Assembly: GCA_965226285.1 (NCBI GenBank)
Contig: CBDDCQ010000003.1
Span: forward strand, 1-48,556
DNA length: 48,556 nt
Source: CBDDCQ01 sp965226285
Lineage (GTDB): Bacteria > Bacteroidota > Bacteroidia > Flavobacteriales > Ichthyobacteriaceae
Direction: 5' to 3'
Under the pieces are notes generated by a model. That model did no database searches. It saw only the letters and a program-made list of their open reading frames with translations, and was not told the origin of the DNA. A program made the translations under genes and the position numbers. Shown here piece by piece: positions 6,668 through 14,627 of the stretch. Within the stretch, counting starts at the first letter, position 1; each line of letters starts with the position of its first letter.

Positions 6668-9034
6668 ATGCACTTTGAAAAACAACAAGATATGAAACAG
6701 AACGGTTTTAAAACTATACAGACAAATAGCACATTGTCAGAACAGAAAAATGTAAAATTAGAAGCGTTAAAAAAACTTGCTCCCAATCTTATCAATTCCG
6801 ACAATCAATTAGATATTAACGCCTTAGCAGATTTTTTGGACGATTGCAGTACAGACAAATTGCAATTTGTCTCAACAAGTAACAACAAGGGATATGAATT
6901 GACATTTGCAGGCAAAGGGATTGCAAGAGCAAAGGCGGACACTGAAACGGAATTTGAATTAAAATTTGAACCTACGCAATCCAAGATTCCGCATCAAGTG
7001 CGGAATGACAAAGGACAAGTGCGGAATGACGATAATCGAACAGTCATTGCGGGCGATGACCCGCAATCTCAACCACAAACACAAGGTCATTGCGGGCTAA
7101 AACCCGCCCCAACCACAAACACACAAGGTCATTGCGGGCTAAAACCCGCCCCAACCACAAACACACAAAGCCATTGCGGGCTAAAACCCGACCCAACCAC
7201 AAACACACAAGGTCATTGCGGGCTTGACCCGCAATCTCAAAACACCGTAATAAGAGGCGATAATTTAGAAGTGTTGAAAATATTAAAACAAAACTATTTT
7301 GAGAATATCAAAATGATTTACATTGACCCACCTTATAACACCAAAAGCGAAAACTTTATTTACAATGATAATTTTAAACAAAACGAAGAGGAATTGATAG
7401 AAAATTTTGGCTTAGATGAAAACACCACCAATTTTTTACAAAATGTATATGGAACAAGAAGCCATAGCGGTTGGTTGGCGTTTATGTACCCGCGTTTAAA
7501 ATTGGCAAGAGATTTGCTCAAAGAGGATGGCGTAATTTTTATATCTATTGACGACAACGAACAAGCAAACCTTAAAATAATGTGCGATGAAATTTTTGGG
7601 GAGGAGAATTTTGTGGGGCAGTGGAATTGGTATAAATCAAAGACACCACCTAATTTATCTAAAAAAATAAAAAAAAACATAGAGTATATCCTTTGTTATG
7701 AAAAACAAAATATAGATGCTAAATATAAAGGATTATTAAAAAAAAGTAAAAGTGATGACCCTTTTATAAACGCTACTAATTCTATAAAAAAACTTTGTTT
7801 TCCCGAAAACTCAATAAATGTAAATAGAGAGTTTAAAAAAGGTGTTTATGGGACAGAAAAATATCCAAATAAAATTTATAATGACTTATTTATTAAAAAT
7901 GGAAAAAACAAAAATAGTGTAACATTTGAAAGTAAATTTAGATGGACACAAGAAAAATTAAATGAGGAATTAAAAAACGGAACAATTATAAATTTAAGTG
8001 TTAATGGTGTTTTATCCTATAAAAAGAAAAATTATGACCCAGAAGTCCCTCCAAATTTTATAAGTGCTGAAATTGGAGATACAAACGAAAATGCCAGTAA
8101 TTATTTAATATCTCTATTTGAAAAAAAGATATTTGATTATCCCAAACCAACATCTTTAATAAAATATCTTATAAATTTTATTTGTGATAAAAACGATCTA
8201 ATTCTTGACTTTTTCGCTGGTAGTGGAACAACGGGCGATGCCGTCATGCAACTCAACGCAGAAGATGGGGGCAATCGTAAATTTATCTTAGTACAATGGG
8301 ATGAGACAATAAAGAAAAACACAGAAGCCTATCAATTTTGTATAGATAACAATTTTGAACCAGTTATACCAAGCATTACAATAGAACGGTTAAATAGGGC
8401 GGGAGAGAGATTGCGGATCAAGTCCGCAATGACAAAAAGAAAAGGTCATTCCGTGCCTGACACGGAATCTCTATTTAAAGATGAGATGGCGGATCAAGTC
8501 CGCCATGAAGACAAGCAGAAAGTCATTGCGGGCAACGACCCGCAATCTCAACCACACGCGCAAAGTCATTGCGGGCTTGACCCACAATCTCAATTGGACA
8601 TCGGCTATAAAGTTTTTTCTTTGACTCAAAAACCAAAATTGGCGGAACAAGGCGGTTTGTTTAGGTTGGTAAACGAACGGAAAACCACCGCGGATACGCT
8701 ATATAATATGCTTTGTGCTACTGGTAAACCCTTGCATAAGCCCTTTACAGAATTGATAAAGGATAGGTTGTATTTGGTGGAAGAGATTCCGCATCAAGTG
8801 CGGAATGACAATACGCAAAGTCATTGCGGGCTTGACCCGCAATCTCAAAAATATTTATATGTATTGGGCGAAATATCACCTGAACAATGGGAAACGGTAG
8901 AGACAAAAAATTTTTTGTCTCTACAAGAGACACAAATTTACATTGACGGATATAGCGATATATCTTTAGAAAATTGGTTAAACTTATTTGGGCTAAATGA
9001 AAAAGATAAAGAACAAGTAACAGTGGTTTATTAA
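6668..9034 (+). CDS. mod: Type III restriction-modification DNA methyltransferase Mod (copy 2)
   Basis: Complete beta-class Mod. Order: N-terminal region to residue 105; translated palindromes and 14-residue tandem repeats (about 106-191); NTVIRGDNLEVLKIL; catalytic DPPYNT (220-225); target-recognition region after EIFGEENFVGQ, which differs from copy 1 and partly resembles copy 3; AdoMet motif DFFAGSGTTG encoded near 8210-8240; a second palindrome block; a conserved C-terminus ending VTVVY. The first codons (MHFEKQQ) match the start of res rather than mod copy 3, so an in-frame ATG at 6692 may be the true start and the 24 bases before it a res-head relic. The res gene follows after 11 bases, making this the mod partner in the intact operon. 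Confidence 0.95.
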   Translation: MHFEKQQDMKQNGFKTIQTNSTLSEQKNVKLEALKKLAPNLINSDNQLDINALADFLDDCSTDKLQFVSTSNNKGYELTFAGKGIARAKADTETEFELKFEPTQSKIPHQVRNDKGQVRNDDNRTVIAGDDPQSQPQTQGHCGLKPAPTTNTQGHCGLKPAPTTNTQSHCGLKPDPTTNTQGHCGLDPQSQNTVIRGDNLEVLKILKQNYFENIKMIYIDPPYNTKSENFIYNDNFKQNEEELIENFGLDENTTNFLQNVYGTRSHSGWLAFMYPRLKLARDLLKEDGVIFISIDDNEQANLKIMCDEIFGEENFVGQWNWYKSKTPPNLSKKIKKNIEYILCYEKQNIDAKYKGLLKKSKSDDPFINATNSIKKLCFPENSINVNREFKKGVYGTEKYPNKIYNDLFIKNGKNKNSVTFESKFRWTQEKLNEELKNGTIINLSVNGVLSYKKKNYDPEVPPNFISAEIGDTNENASNYLISLFEKKIFDYPKPTSLIKYLINFICDKNDLILDFFAGSGTTGDAVMQLNAEDGGNRKFILVQWDETIKKNTEAYQFCIDNNFEPVIPSITIERLNRAGERLRIKSAMTKRKGHSVPDTESLFKDEMADQVRHEDKQKVIAGNDPQSQPHAQSHCGLDPQSQLDIGYKVFSLTQKPKLAEQGGLFRLVNERKTTADTLYNMLCATGKPLHKPFTELIKDRLYLVEEIPHQVRNDNTQSHCGLDPQSQKYLYVLGEISPEQWETVETKNFLSLQETQIYIDGYSDISLENWLNLFGLNEKDKEQVTVVY
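6984..7240. repeat. REP-like palindromes and tandem units in the N-terminal part of mod copy 2
   Basis: Begins with GATTCCGCATCAAGTGCGGA type and ATTGCGGGCGATGACCCGCA type palindromes, then the 42-bp array (7085-7210), then a full ATTGCGGGCTTGACCCGCAA palindrome. All are in frame and lie between the conserved N-terminal region and the DPPY domain. Confidence 0.9.
7085..7210. repeat. Three tandem 42-bp units in mod copy 2
   Basis: Units start at 7085, 7127 and 7169, each half a palindrome (ATTGCGGGCTAAAACCCG) plus a CAACCACAAACACACAA spacer. Each encodes 14 residues (HCGLKPAPTTNTQ pattern). Mod copy 3 has a single unit at 12406-12447. Because 42 is a multiple of three, gain or loss changes linker length without shifting the frame. 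Confidence 0.92.
8408..8591. repeat. REP-like palindromes in the C-terminal part of mod copy 2
   Basis: Palindromes of the ATTGCGGATCAAGTCCGCAA, ATTCCGTGCCTGACACGGAA and ATTGCGGGCAACGACCCGCA types, in frame between ITIERLNRAGERL and IGYKVFSLT. They correspond to the cluster in mod copy 1 (1065-1283), with one palindrome fewer. Confidence 0.88.
8783..8846. repeat. Palindrome pair near the end of mod copy 2
   Basis: One GATTCCGCATCAAGTGCGGA type and one ATTGCGGGCTTGACCCGCAA type palindrome in frame before KYLYVLGEIS. Mod copy 3 has an extra one here (14057-14164), while mod copy 1 carries the unrelated NPSLKGGE palindrome. Confidence 0.88.
8899..8922. repeat. Perfect 24-bp palindrome in mod copy 2
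   Basis: AGAGACAAAAAA directly joined to TTTTTTGTCTCT, translated as ETKNFLSL. It interrupts the conserved WETV / QIYIDGY junction at the same codon position where mod copy 1 carries a GGGACAAAC palindrome. Confidence 0.9.
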
Positions 9035-9045
9035 AATAGTAAATT

Positions 9046-11988
9046 ATGAAATTTGAAAAACAACAATATCAAGAAAATTGCGTAGAAAACATTGTAAAAG
9101 TATTGGAACAATGCGAGGTACGCCACAATAATTTTCAAAATCTTCCACAATCGATTGATGCTTTATGGAAAGAAAAAGGCTATACCCAATTTATAAAAAA
9201 AGAAAACAAAAACCGTTTAGATGTTTTAATGGAAACAGGAACGGGTAAAACCTTTACCTACCTGAAAACCATTTTTGAACTACACAAACAATTTGAACGG
9301 AAAAAATTTATTATTGTTTTGCCGCGTACAGCGATTAAATTGGGCGTGGTGCAAAATATCAAACTTACGCGGGATTATTTTTATCAGCAGTACGGCAAGT
9401 ATTTGAAATACATTGACTACCCCAAAGATGGACTTGCTAAAATTAGGCATAATTTTTTAACCAGCGATGATTTGTGTATTTTAATCACCACCAACAGTGC
9501 TTTTAACTCAGATAAAAACAGAATCAACCAAAAGACCGAAAACCTGTTTGAAAGCGGTTCGGTTTGGCAAGCCATCAAAGAAAAATACCCTATTATTTTT
9601 ATTGATGAACCGCATTTATTAAAAGGTACAGAAACCCAAAAGGGACTGGATAAGTTAGACCAATCTTTACAAATTCGTTTTGGGGCGACTTTTCCTACTG
9701 ATAAAAAAGACACAGCACACCATTTAAGCAATGTTGTATATGCTTTGGATAGCATATCGGCATTTAGAAAACATTTGGTCAAAGGCATTACCGTGCATAC
9801 ATTGATAAGTGAAGAGGAACAAAGCGGTTTAAAATTAAGTTTTACTGAAAGTAATAAAAAAGCCTTTATGGTGGTCTATGATATTAACGGAGTGGTTTTT
9901 AGAAAACGGCTTTTATTGGGCGAGGATATAGGCATAAAAACGGGACTTAAAAATTACCAAAATGTAAAAGCCGTAAAAATCAATAAAGACAAAGTCTTTT
10001 TAAGTGACCAAACTATTTTAGAATTAAGCAAAGGGGGCTATGCTTTGGGCAATGAGGAAATACGGGGAATGATACGTGCCACCATAGACAAACACTTTGA
10101 AAAAGAGGAGCGATTATTTAGCAAGGGAATCAAGGCACTTAGTTTGTTTTTTATCCCTCGAGTAGATGATTTTCGAGGAAATGATCAAAATCCACATCCA
10201 AGAATTAAAACTATTTTTGAACAATTATACACACAAAAGCGAGCGGAAGTTTTAGCCAACAGCGAAAACCAAGCCTATAAAAATTACCTGCTAAAAGATT
10301 TTACAGAAGAGGGAAAACTACAAGTACACGAAGGATATTTTTCAGGGGATAAGGTTTCTACAAAAGACAAGCAAGCAGGTTTCAACAAGGATGATATAGG
10401 CATCAATATCATATTAAATGAAAAACAAACATTGCTGTCTTTGGATACGCCGCTTAGGTTTATATTTTCGGTGTGGGCTTTGCAAGAGGGCTGGGACAAT
10501 CCCAATATTTTTACCATTTGTAAACTTGGTGATACCAAAAAAGACATCAGTCGTAGGCAACAAGTGGGACGGGGACTTAGAATAGCGGTAAACGGGACGG
10601 GCAATCGGCTTACCTATCAACATTTAGACGAAAAGGAGTCCGAGTTTTACGAGATCAACAATTTGGATATGGTGGTTTCGGGTAAGGAAAAAGAGTTTAT
10701 TCAAGAGATTCAGCAAGAGATACAGGCGAGTAGCTTTTCACTGGTAGGCGATGTATTGAATTTAGAGAAATTAAAAAATTTAGGTCTTAATGATACAGAA
10801 GCCAGTACGGTATTTTCTACTCTAAAAAGAAAAAATATCATTGATGAAGACGGACAAATTAAATCGTCCATTTGTGATTTTTTGAAAAACAACAAAAACG
10901 AATTAGATATTGTAAGCGATTTTCAAGGAACAGAAAAAATAACCCATGAACGTTATCAATTTATTTTAGAAAAATTTACTGACAACAGAAATTTGATCAA
11001 GGATGGAAACAAAAAAGTAAAAAAAGTAAAAATCCGCCAAAATAAGTGGCAAGAATTTAAACAGGTTTGGGAAACGATTAATAAAAATTCCAAGATTGTT
11101 TATAAGGGAATTGATGAGGAAAAGATTATTAAAAGTGTAGCCGATGAATTTAACAGCGAAAATATTGAACCAATACAAATCACCCGTTACACGCAAAAAT
11201 ACACCCCCCAAACCGATAAAATAGAAAATTTAGAAGAAGTTCAAATGGGCGTACCGGATTTTTTTAGTACTCAAAAATTGGATGATTTTTTAGATGATTT
11301 TGTCAAAAAAGAAAAGTTCTCTTTTAGTTTTATGGTGCAACTGTTAAACCAGATTGACGAGCAAAAAATCAAAAACAACCCCAAAAAAGCACAAAATCGC
11401 TTACTTGAAATTTTAAAAGACACCTTGCATGGCAAGATTTTAAGCAGTGTCCATTATCAATTTTTGGATACCAAAATTTATCCTAACGAACTGCAAAATG
11501 AAAAAGGGCATAAAAAAACAACCATTCCTTATATGCTTTTGGGTAAAGATTTTACGCAAGAAAGCCAAGAACATTTATTGTATGATACGATTTGTTTTGA
11601 TAGTGAGATAGAAAAAACGATACAACAAAACGACCCTAAAGTTGTCGCGGGCAACGACCCGCAATCTCAAGAGATGCCGAATCAAGTTCGGCATGACGGT
11701 GGAAGTATTACCGTCTTTGCTAAATTGCCTAAAATTAGCATTCCCACGCCTTACAAAACCTATAACCCCGATTTTGCGTATTTGATAGAAAAAACGGACG
11801 GCAAAAAACTGTTTTTAGTGGTAGAAGCCAAAGGTTATCAACATAAAAACGATATACCAGAGGAGCAGCAACAAAAAATAAACTATGCTAAAAAGTTTTT
11901 TCAGGCTTTGCAAAGTGAATTACCCAATATAGAAATAAAATATAAAACAAGGGTTAATTCTGAAAATTTAATTGATCTAATAAATTAA
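9046..11988 (+). CDS. res: Type III restriction enzyme Res subunit (SF2 helicase-nuclease)
   Basis: 980 residues, normal for Res. Superfamily 2 motifs: Walker A ETGTGKT (63-69), motif II DEPH (187-190, the form typical of type III Res), TTNSAF (motif III region), motif VI SRRQQVGRGLRI (about 502-513). A C-terminal PD-(D/E)xK nuclease reads NPDFAYL...LVVEAKGY (about 906-928). ATP-driven translocation with Mod leads to cleavage beside unmethylated sites. A palindrome pair (11642-11697) is inserted in frame between the helicase part and the nuclease domain without removing any motif. It starts 11 bases after mod copy 2 and ends 12 bases before mod copy 3. It is the only intact res, so all three Mods probably share it. 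Confidence 0.96.
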   Translation: MKFEKQQYQENCVENIVKVLEQCEVRHNNFQNLPQSIDALWKEKGYTQFIKKENKNRLDVLMETGTGKTFTYLKTIFELHKQFERKKFIIVLPRTAIKLGVVQNIKLTRDYFYQQYGKYLKYIDYPKDGLAKIRHNFLTSDDLCILITTNSAFNSDKNRINQKTENLFESGSVWQAIKEKYPIIFIDEPHLLKGTETQKGLDKLDQSLQIRFGATFPTDKKDTAHHLSNVVYALDSISAFRKHLVKGITVHTLISEEEQSGLKLSFTESNKKAFMVVYDINGVVFRKRLLLGEDIGIKTGLKNYQNVKAVKINKDKVFLSDQTILELSKGGYALGNEEIRGMIRATIDKHFEKEERLFSKGIKALSLFFIPRVDDFRGNDQNPHPRIKTIFEQLYTQKRAEVLANSENQAYKNYLLKDFTEEGKLQVHEGYFSGDKVSTKDKQAGFNKDDIGINIILNEKQTLLSLDTPLRFIFSVWALQEGWDNPNIFTICKLGDTKKDISRRQQVGRGLRIAVNGTGNRLTYQHLDEKESEFYEINNLDMVVSGKEKEFIQEIQQEIQASSFSLVGDVLNLEKLKNLGLNDTEASTVFSTLKRKNIIDEDGQIKSSICDFLKNNKNELDIVSDFQGTEKITHERYQFILEKFTDNRNLIKDGNKKVKKVKIRQNKWQEFKQVWETINKNSKIVYKGIDEEKIIKSVADEFNSENIEPIQITRYTQKYTPQTDKIENLEEVQMGVPDFFSTQKLDDFLDDFVKKEKFSFSFMVQLLNQIDEQKIKNNPKKAQNRLLEILKDTLHGKILSSVHYQFLDTKIYPNELQNEKGHKKTTIPYMLLGKDFTQESQEHLLYDTICFDSEIEKTIQQNDPKVVAGNDPQSQEMPNQVRHDGGSITVFAKLPKISIPTPYKTYNPDFAYLIEKTDGKKLFLVVEAKGYQHKNDIPEEQQQKINYAKKFFQALQSELPNIEIKYKTRVNSENLIDLIN
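11642..11697. repeat. In-frame REP-like palindromes in res
   Basis: A GCGGGCAACGACCCGC palindrome followed by a GATGCCGAATCAAGTTCGGC type palindrome, translated as VVAGNDPQSQEMPNQVRHDG. They lie just before the nuclease domain. The degraded res tail at 16472-16682 starts just after the equivalent place. Confidence 0.88.
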
Positions 11989-12000
11989 AGTTATAACAAA

Positions 12001-14340
12001 ATGATAAAAAAACACCAAGCCACAAAACACGGTATTAAAACCTTAGATACAAGGCATGCCTTGTATCAACAGGAAAAATTAGCAACCCTTAAAAAACTGG
12101 CACCCAATCTTATCAACTCTGACGGACAATTAGACACCACCGCTTTACAAGATTTTTTGGACGATTGCAGTACAGACAAATTGCAATTTGTTTCAACAAG
12201 TAACAACAAGGGATATGAATTGACATTTGCAGGCAAAGGGATTGCAAGGGCAAAGGCGGACACTGAAACGGAATTTGAATTAAAATTTGAACCTACGCAA
12301 TCCAAGATTCCGCATCAAGTGCGGAATGACAAAGGACAAGTGCGGAATGACGATAATCGAACAGTCATTGCGAGCGATGACCCGCAATCTCAACCACACA
12401 CACAAGGTCATTGCGGGCTAAAACCCGCCCCAACCACAAACACACAAGGTCATTGCGGGCTTGACCCGCAATCTCAAAACACCGTAATAAGAGGTGATAA
12501 TTTAGAAGTGTTGAAAATATTAAAACAAAATTATTTTGAGAAAATTAAAATGATTTACATTGACCCGCCCTACAATACCAAAAGCGAAAATTTTATTTAC
12601 AATGATAATTTTAAAAAAAGCGAAGAGGAATTGATAGCAAATTTTGGCTTGGACGAAAACACCACCGATTTTTTGCAAAATGTTTACGGTACAAGAAGCC
12701 ATAGCGGTTGGTTGGCGTTTGTGTACCCGCGTTTAAAATTGGCAAGGGATTTGCTAAAAGAGGATGGCGTTATTTTTATATCTATTGACGACAACGAACA
12801 AGCAAACCTAAAAATAATGTGTGATGAAATTTTTGGGGAGGAGAATTTTGTGGAAATTTTTAAATGGAACAAAACATCCACCCCTCCAAGTTTATCAAAT
12901 AAAGTAAGAGGTAAATATGAATTTGTGTTATGTTATGAAAAATCAAATACAAATAATATTTTTAATGGAGGTATCACAGAGGGAGGCGACATGCCTTTGC
13001 TTAATGAAAGTAATTCCATAAACACTTTAACCATTCCAAAAGAAAGTATAAAATTTAATTTTTCAGGAGAATATAAACATGGAATTTATGATAGAGTTGA
13101 ATTATTAAAAAATATAAAAATTGAAAACAATTATATAACAGAAGACTTAAACATAAAAGGAAAATTTAAATGGTCGCAAGAAACTATAAATAGAGAAGTT
13201 TTAGAGGGTACAATTTTTATTATTAAAACAGAAAAATTTGCTATTCGTTATATTAGAACAGGAGAAAGAATAAAAAAACCTGCTGATATTATTTCCAAAA
13301 AAGAATGTAAAGTTGGAACAAATGAAGATGCAAATAAAGAGCAAAAAATTATTTTTAATAAAGTGTTATTCAGTAATCCAAAACCAACATCTTTAATAAA
13401 ATACCTTATAAATTTTATTTGTGATAAAAACGATCTAATTCTAGACTTTTTCGCAGGTAGTGGAACAACGGGCGATGCCGTCATGCAACTCAACGCAGAA
13501 GATAGGGGCAATAGAAAATTTATTTTGGTGCAGTGGGACGAGCAGGTTAAAAAGAATACCGAAGCCTATCAATTTTGTACAGAAAATAATTTTAAACCTG
13601 TGATTAGTAGCATTACAATAGAACGGTTAAATAGGGCGGGAGAGAGATTGCGGAACAAGTCCGCAATGACAAGAAAGGGTGATTCCACGCAACCAAAAAG
13701 TCATTCCGAACCAAAAAGTCATTCCGCACTTGATGCGGAATCTCTATTTAAAGATGAGATGGCGGATCAAGTCCGCCATGAAGACAAGCAGAAAGTCATT
13801 GCGAGCAACGACCCGCAATCTCAACCACACGCGCAAAGTCATTGCGGGCTTGACCCGCAATCTCAAATAGACATCGGCTATAAAGTATTTTCGTTAACCA
13901 AAAAACCAAAATTGGCGGAACAAGGCGGTTTGTTTAGGTTGGTAAACGAACGGAAAAGCACCGCGGATACGCTATATAATATGCTTTGTGCTACTGGTAA
14001 ATCCTTACATACGCCCTTTACAGAATTGATAAAGGATAGGTTGTATTTGGTGGAAGAGATTCCGCATCAAGTGCGGAATGACGATAATCAAACAGTCATT
14101 GCGGGCAACGACCCACAATCTCAACCACACACGCAAAGTCATTGTGGGCTTGACCCGCAATCTCAAAAATATTTATATGTATTGGGCGAAATATCACCTG
14201 AACAATGGGATCCTATCCGTATAAATACAGACGAATGCCAAATTTACATTGACGGATATAGCGATATATCTCTAGAAAATTGGTTAAATTTGTTTGGGCT
14301 AAATGAAAAAGATAAAGAACAAGTAGCGGTAGTTTATTAG
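12001..14340 (+). CDS. mod: Type III restriction-modification DNA methyltransferase Mod (copy 3)
   Basis: 779 residues. N-terminal 20 residues are unlike copy 2, then near identity from KKLAPNLINSD. Translated palindromes (101-159, one 14-residue unit), DPPYNT (188-193), a distinct target-recognition region beginning VEIFKWNKTSTPPSLSNKV and ending SNPKPTSLIKYL, AdoMet motif DFFAGSGTTG (about 482-491), a second palindrome block, then the shared tail ending VAVVY. Its recognition region is clearly related to copy 2 (both have an NxxxPPxLS segment and end PKPTSLIKYL) but differs through most of its length. It begins 12 bases after res, so mod2-res-mod3 may be one transcript. Confidence 0.95.
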   Translation: MIKKHQATKHGIKTLDTRHALYQQEKLATLKKLAPNLINSDGQLDTTALQDFLDDCSTDKLQFVSTSNNKGYELTFAGKGIARAKADTETEFELKFEPTQSKIPHQVRNDKGQVRNDDNRTVIASDDPQSQPHTQGHCGLKPAPTTNTQGHCGLDPQSQNTVIRGDNLEVLKILKQNYFEKIKMIYIDPPYNTKSENFIYNDNFKKSEEELIANFGLDENTTDFLQNVYGTRSHSGWLAFVYPRLKLARDLLKEDGVIFISIDDNEQANLKIMCDEIFGEENFVEIFKWNKTSTPPSLSNKVRGKYEFVLCYEKSNTNNIFNGGITEGGDMPLLNESNSINTLTIPKESIKFNFSGEYKHGIYDRVELLKNIKIENNYITEDLNIKGKFKWSQETINREVLEGTIFIIKTEKFAIRYIRTGERIKKPADIISKKECKVGTNEDANKEQKIIFNKVLFSNPKPTSLIKYLINFICDKNDLILDFFAGSGTTGDAVMQLNAEDRGNRKFILVQWDEQVKKNTEAYQFCTENNFKPVISSITIERLNRAGERLRNKSAMTRKGDSTQPKSHSEPKSHSALDAESLFKDEMADQVRHEDKQKVIASNDPQSQPHAQSHCGLDPQSQIDIGYKVFSLTKKPKLAEQGGLFRLVNERKSTADTLYNMLCATGKSLHTPFTELIKDRLYLVEEIPHQVRNDDNQTVIAGNDPQSQPHTQSHCGLDPQSQKYLYVLGEISPEQWDPIRINTDECQIYIDGYSDISLENWLNLFGLNEKDKEQVAVVY
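12305..12475. repeat. REP-like palindromes in the N-terminal part of mod copy 3
   Basis: Same arrangement as in mod copy 2 but with a single 42-bp unit (12406-12447), and one palindrome with a base change (GCGAGCGATGACCCGC) that breaks its symmetry. Confidence 0.88.
13645..13864. repeat. REP-like palindromes in the C-terminal part of mod copy 3
   Basis: Almost identical to the cluster of mod copy 1 at 1065-1283, including the two PKSHSEPKSHSALDAES segments that mod copy 2 lacks. Copies 1 and 3 are thus closer here, although copies 2 and 3 are closer in the recognition region, a sign of mosaic exchange. Confidence 0.88.
14057..14164. repeat. Palindrome trio near the end of mod copy 3
   Basis: Three palindromes in frame (IPHQVRNDD, VIAGNDPQSQ, HCGLDPQSQ) where mod copy 2 has two. 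Two of them carry single-base changes that break the stem (ACCCACAATC, ATTGTGGGC). Confidence 0.85.
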
Positions 14341-14359
14341 CGGTTTAAAATAATATTAT

Positions 14360-14449
14360 ATGTTTAAAAATATCCAGAGAATCAGCAAAACTCTTTCATT
14401 GCAAACGCAAACAAGTAGGGGCTTTAATTGTAAAAGAAACTAGGTCATG
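14360..14449 (+). pseudogene. Fragment of a dCMP deaminase gene
   Basis: One frame reads LKISRESAKLFHCKRKQVGALIVKETRS before TGA, matching residues about 14-38 of the intact enzyme at 16693-17127 (LKMAREWAKLSHCKRKQVGALIVKDR). The core 40 bases are nearly identical and the edges diverge. The zinc-binding part is absent. It shows that material from the right flank of the island was copied to the end of mod copy 3. Confidence 0.85.
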
Positions 14450-14507
14450 ATTTTAATAAAAAATGTACTTTTGTCTATTATTAACCGTTCGCATGTTGCT
14501 AAACTTA

Positions 14508-14555
14508 ACAGGATTGAACGAAAAGAAAAAAGAAAGGGTGGGGGTGGTTTATTAA
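14508..14555 (+). pseudogene. mod 3'-end fragment before the TIR operon
   Basis: Reads TGLNEKKKERVGVVY and stop, the Mod C-terminus, preceded by unrelated sequence. A palindrome follows (14567-14588, arms GGACAAC / GTTGTCC). The first TIR gene starts 72 bases after the stop. The stretch 14341-14627 holds no intact gene. Confidence 0.82.
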
Positions 14556-14566
14556 AAAAATGGTAG

Positions 14567-14588
14567 GGACAACCCCGTGTTGTTGTCC
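14567..14588. repeat. Palindrome upstream of the TIR operon
   Basis: 7-bp arms GGACAAC / GTTGTCC around CCCGTGTT, a relative of the GGGACAAAC palindrome inside mod copy 1. It lies after, not before, a mod tail. Confidence 0.65.
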
Positions 14589-14627
14589 GAATAATATAGA
14601 ATAATACTAAATGTTTAAAATAAAATT

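Noticed and set aside
7085..7240. Regularly spaced repeats in mod copy 2 that could suggest a CRISPR array
   Set aside because: Units are contiguous 42-bp tandem copies without unique spacers, lie within an open reading frame, and no cas gene is near.
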